From Thiotrichaceae bacterium (GTDB lineage: Bacteria > Pseudomonadota > Gammaproteobacteria > Thiotrichales > Thiotrichaceae): DNA of 6,367 bases. The notes under the pieces are model-generated. The model saw only the letters and a program-made list of their open reading frames with translations, was not told the origin of the DNA and did no database searches. Below, piece after piece: positions 5,420-6,367 of this stretch. The stretch spans positions 1 through 6,367 of the forward strand of contig JALVEA010000492.1 in the NCBI GenBank assembly GCA_027008665.1, read 5' to 3'. Numbering within the stretch: position 1 is the stretch's first letter; every line of letters begins with the position of its first letter. The position numbers and the translations under genes are program-made.

Positions 5420-6160
5420 ATAAAAATTAATACTCCACAAATAATCCCTCGTCATATTGCCATTGTAATGGATGGCAACGGTCGCTGGGCAAAAGCAAAA
5501 CATAGACCTCGTTTATTTGGACACCATCAAGGTGTTGAGACGGTAAGAGATATTATCAAAATGTGCAATGGTATTGGGGTGGAACATTTGACCCTCTTTG
5601 CCTTTAGTAGTGAAAACTGGAGTCGCCCTAAAGAAGAGGTTAGCGGACTAATGAAGCTGTTTATGCTGGCATTAGAAAGAGAAGCGAAAGCACTGGCTAA
5701 AAATGGTGTACGTTTAGAGTTTATTGGTGATCGTTCTGCTTTTTCTGCTAGTTTACAACAAAAAATAGCGCAAGTTGAAACATTAACTGCCTCTGGTGAG
5801 GGACTACATCTTATTATTGCTGCTAATTATGGTGGGCGTTGGGATATATTGCAGGCCGCGCAAAAAATAATACAAAAGGCTAATAATGAAAAGTCTGTTA
5901 CACTAAGCGAAAGTAAATTCAATGCTTTAGTGTCAACTGCTGATTTACCCGATCCCGACCTGTTTATCCGCACAGGTGGTGAAAGACGTATTAGTAATTT
6001 TTTATTGTGGCAACTAGCTTATACCGAGCTTTATTTTACCGATGTACTTTGGCCTGATTTTAATCGGGATGAATTACAACTTGCAATTGATGATTTTTCA
6101 AATCGTCAACGTCGCTTTGGTATGACAGGTGAGCAAATTAAGGATCAAAAAAATGCTTAA
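5420..6160 (+). CDS. uppS: Undecaprenyl diphosphate synthase, apparently with a non-canonical start codon
   Basis: The cis-prenyltransferase that extends farnesyl diphosphate with isopentenyl units to C55 undecaprenyl diphosphate, the lipid carrier for peptidoglycan and O-antigen. Hallmarks are MDGNGRWA with the catalytic Asp, FAFSSENWSRP, IIAANYGGRWDI, IRTGGERRISNF (equivalents of E. coli Arg194, Arg200 and Ser202) and LYFTDVLWPDF. The first ATG, at 5468, would start the protein exactly at MDGNGRWA, cutting off the strand IIPRHIAIV that the family has before it and that is encoded here at 5441-5467. That ATG also lacks a ribosome site. No ATG, GTG or TTG lies in frame between the TAA at 5408-5410 and 5468. 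AAAGGGG at 5409-5415 points instead to ATA at 5420 (246 residues) or ATT at 5426 (244 residues). E. coli has 253. I give the outer limit; the product is certain, the start is not. Confidence 0.93.
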   Translation: MKINTPQIIPRHIAIVMDGNGRWAKAKHRPRLFGHHQGVETVRDIIKMCNGIGVEHLTLFAFSSENWSRPKEEVSGLMKLFMLALEREAKALAKNGVRLEFIGDRSAFSASLQQKIAQVETLTASGEGLHLIIAANYGGRWDILQAAQKIIQKANNEKSVTLSESKFNALVSTADLPDPDLFIRTGGERRISNFLLWQLAYTELYFTDVLWPDFNRDELQLAIDDFSNRQRRFGMTGEQIKDQKNA

Positions 6161-6367
6161 ACAACGCATTATTACAGGAGTAATACTAGCATTGAGTGTT
6201 TCGCTGGGTGTTTTACTATTACCTAGCGTATGGCTTGCCGTTATGTCACTGATTGTTTTCATTAGCCTTGCAGGTTGGGAATGGGCTAATTTAACCTGTT
6301 TTAAACAGGACAATTCCCGTTCTTTTTTTGTTTTATCATTACTACTTCTGGCTACTATAGTCTATCT
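6153..6367 (+). CDS. cdsA: Phosphatidate cytidylyltransferase (CDP-diglyceride synthase), 5' part
   Basis: The first 71 codons of a gene that runs past the window end. CdsA is an inner-membrane enzyme that makes CDP-diacylglycerol from phosphatidate and CTP, the branch point of phospholipid synthesis. The N-terminus MLKQRIITGVILALSV resembles E. coli CdsA (MLKYRLISAFVL), and LAGWEWANL matches the AAWEWGQL segment at the same place. The visible part is hydrophobic: helices at about 6-24 and 27-42 and a third beginning near 57. The catalytic signature near the C-terminus lies outside the window. The ATG overlaps the end of uppS by 8 bases, and AAGGA at 6140-6144 within uppS is 8 bases upstream, so translation is coupled. 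The frr-uppS-cdsA order is the usual one, with dxr expected next. Confidence 0.9.
   Translation, partial: MLKQRIITGVILALSVSLGVLLLPSVWLAVMSLIVFISLAGWEWANLTCFKQDNSRSFFVLSLLLLATIVY

Noticed and set aside
6098..6313. Reverse-strand 71-codon frame at the uppS/cdsA junction
   Set aside because: The forward strand reads as the end of uppS and the start of cdsA with a good ribosome site and membrane-helix pattern.
1..6367. Novel accessory system, mobile element or CRISPR array
   Set aside because: Every substantial stretch is explained by conserved housekeeping genes in standard order; no spaced direct repeats, transposase or integrase motifs are visible.

Overview
The window is a housekeeping segment of an AT-rich gammaproteobacterial chromosome. 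The order map (reverse) | rpsB-tsf-pyrH-frr-uppS-cdsA (forward) is the classical gammaproteobacterial block, and the proteins resemble their E. coli counterparts closely at active-site motifs. The upstream neighbour is the C-terminal part of a phosphofructokinase that looks like the pyrophosphate-dependent type found in methanotrophs and some sulfur oxidisers. A low-GC Methylococcales or Thiotrichales-like organism, possibly including symbiotic lineages, is therefore a reasonable guess, but only an inference.

Layout. Bases 2-472: 3' end of the phosphofructokinase gene, closed by a hairpin terminator (496-536). 565-969: a HIT-family nucleotide hydrolase/transferase. 994-1776, reverse strand: methionine aminopeptidase, converging on the HIT gene. 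1777-2051: divergent map/rpsB control region with an extended -10 promoter, a GC-rich discriminator and a structured leader of about 185 nt. 2052-2882: rpsB. 2883-3039: a spacer with two long hairpins and a candidate tsf promoter. 3040-3918: tsf, then a strong intrinsic terminator (3952-3981). 4027-4746: pyrH, followed after 3 bases by frr (4750-5307). 5308-5419: spacer. About 5420-6160: uppS, whose start codon is not canonical. 6153-6367: start of cdsA, overlapping uppS by 8 bases and cut by the window edge.

Functionally the block joins translation (S2, EF-Ts, ribosome recycling factor, N-terminal Met removal), pyrimidine nucleotide supply (UMP kinase) and envelope lipid synthesis (undecaprenyl diphosphate for cell wall, CDP-diacylglycerol for phospholipids).

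I see no mobile element, CRISPR array, tRNA, rRNA or novel defence or biosynthetic system. The observations most worth a second look are the missing AUG/GUG/UUG start of uppS, the rpsB promoter and leader with a terminator-like hairpin, the twin hairpins between rpsB and tsf, and the long acidic tail on S2.
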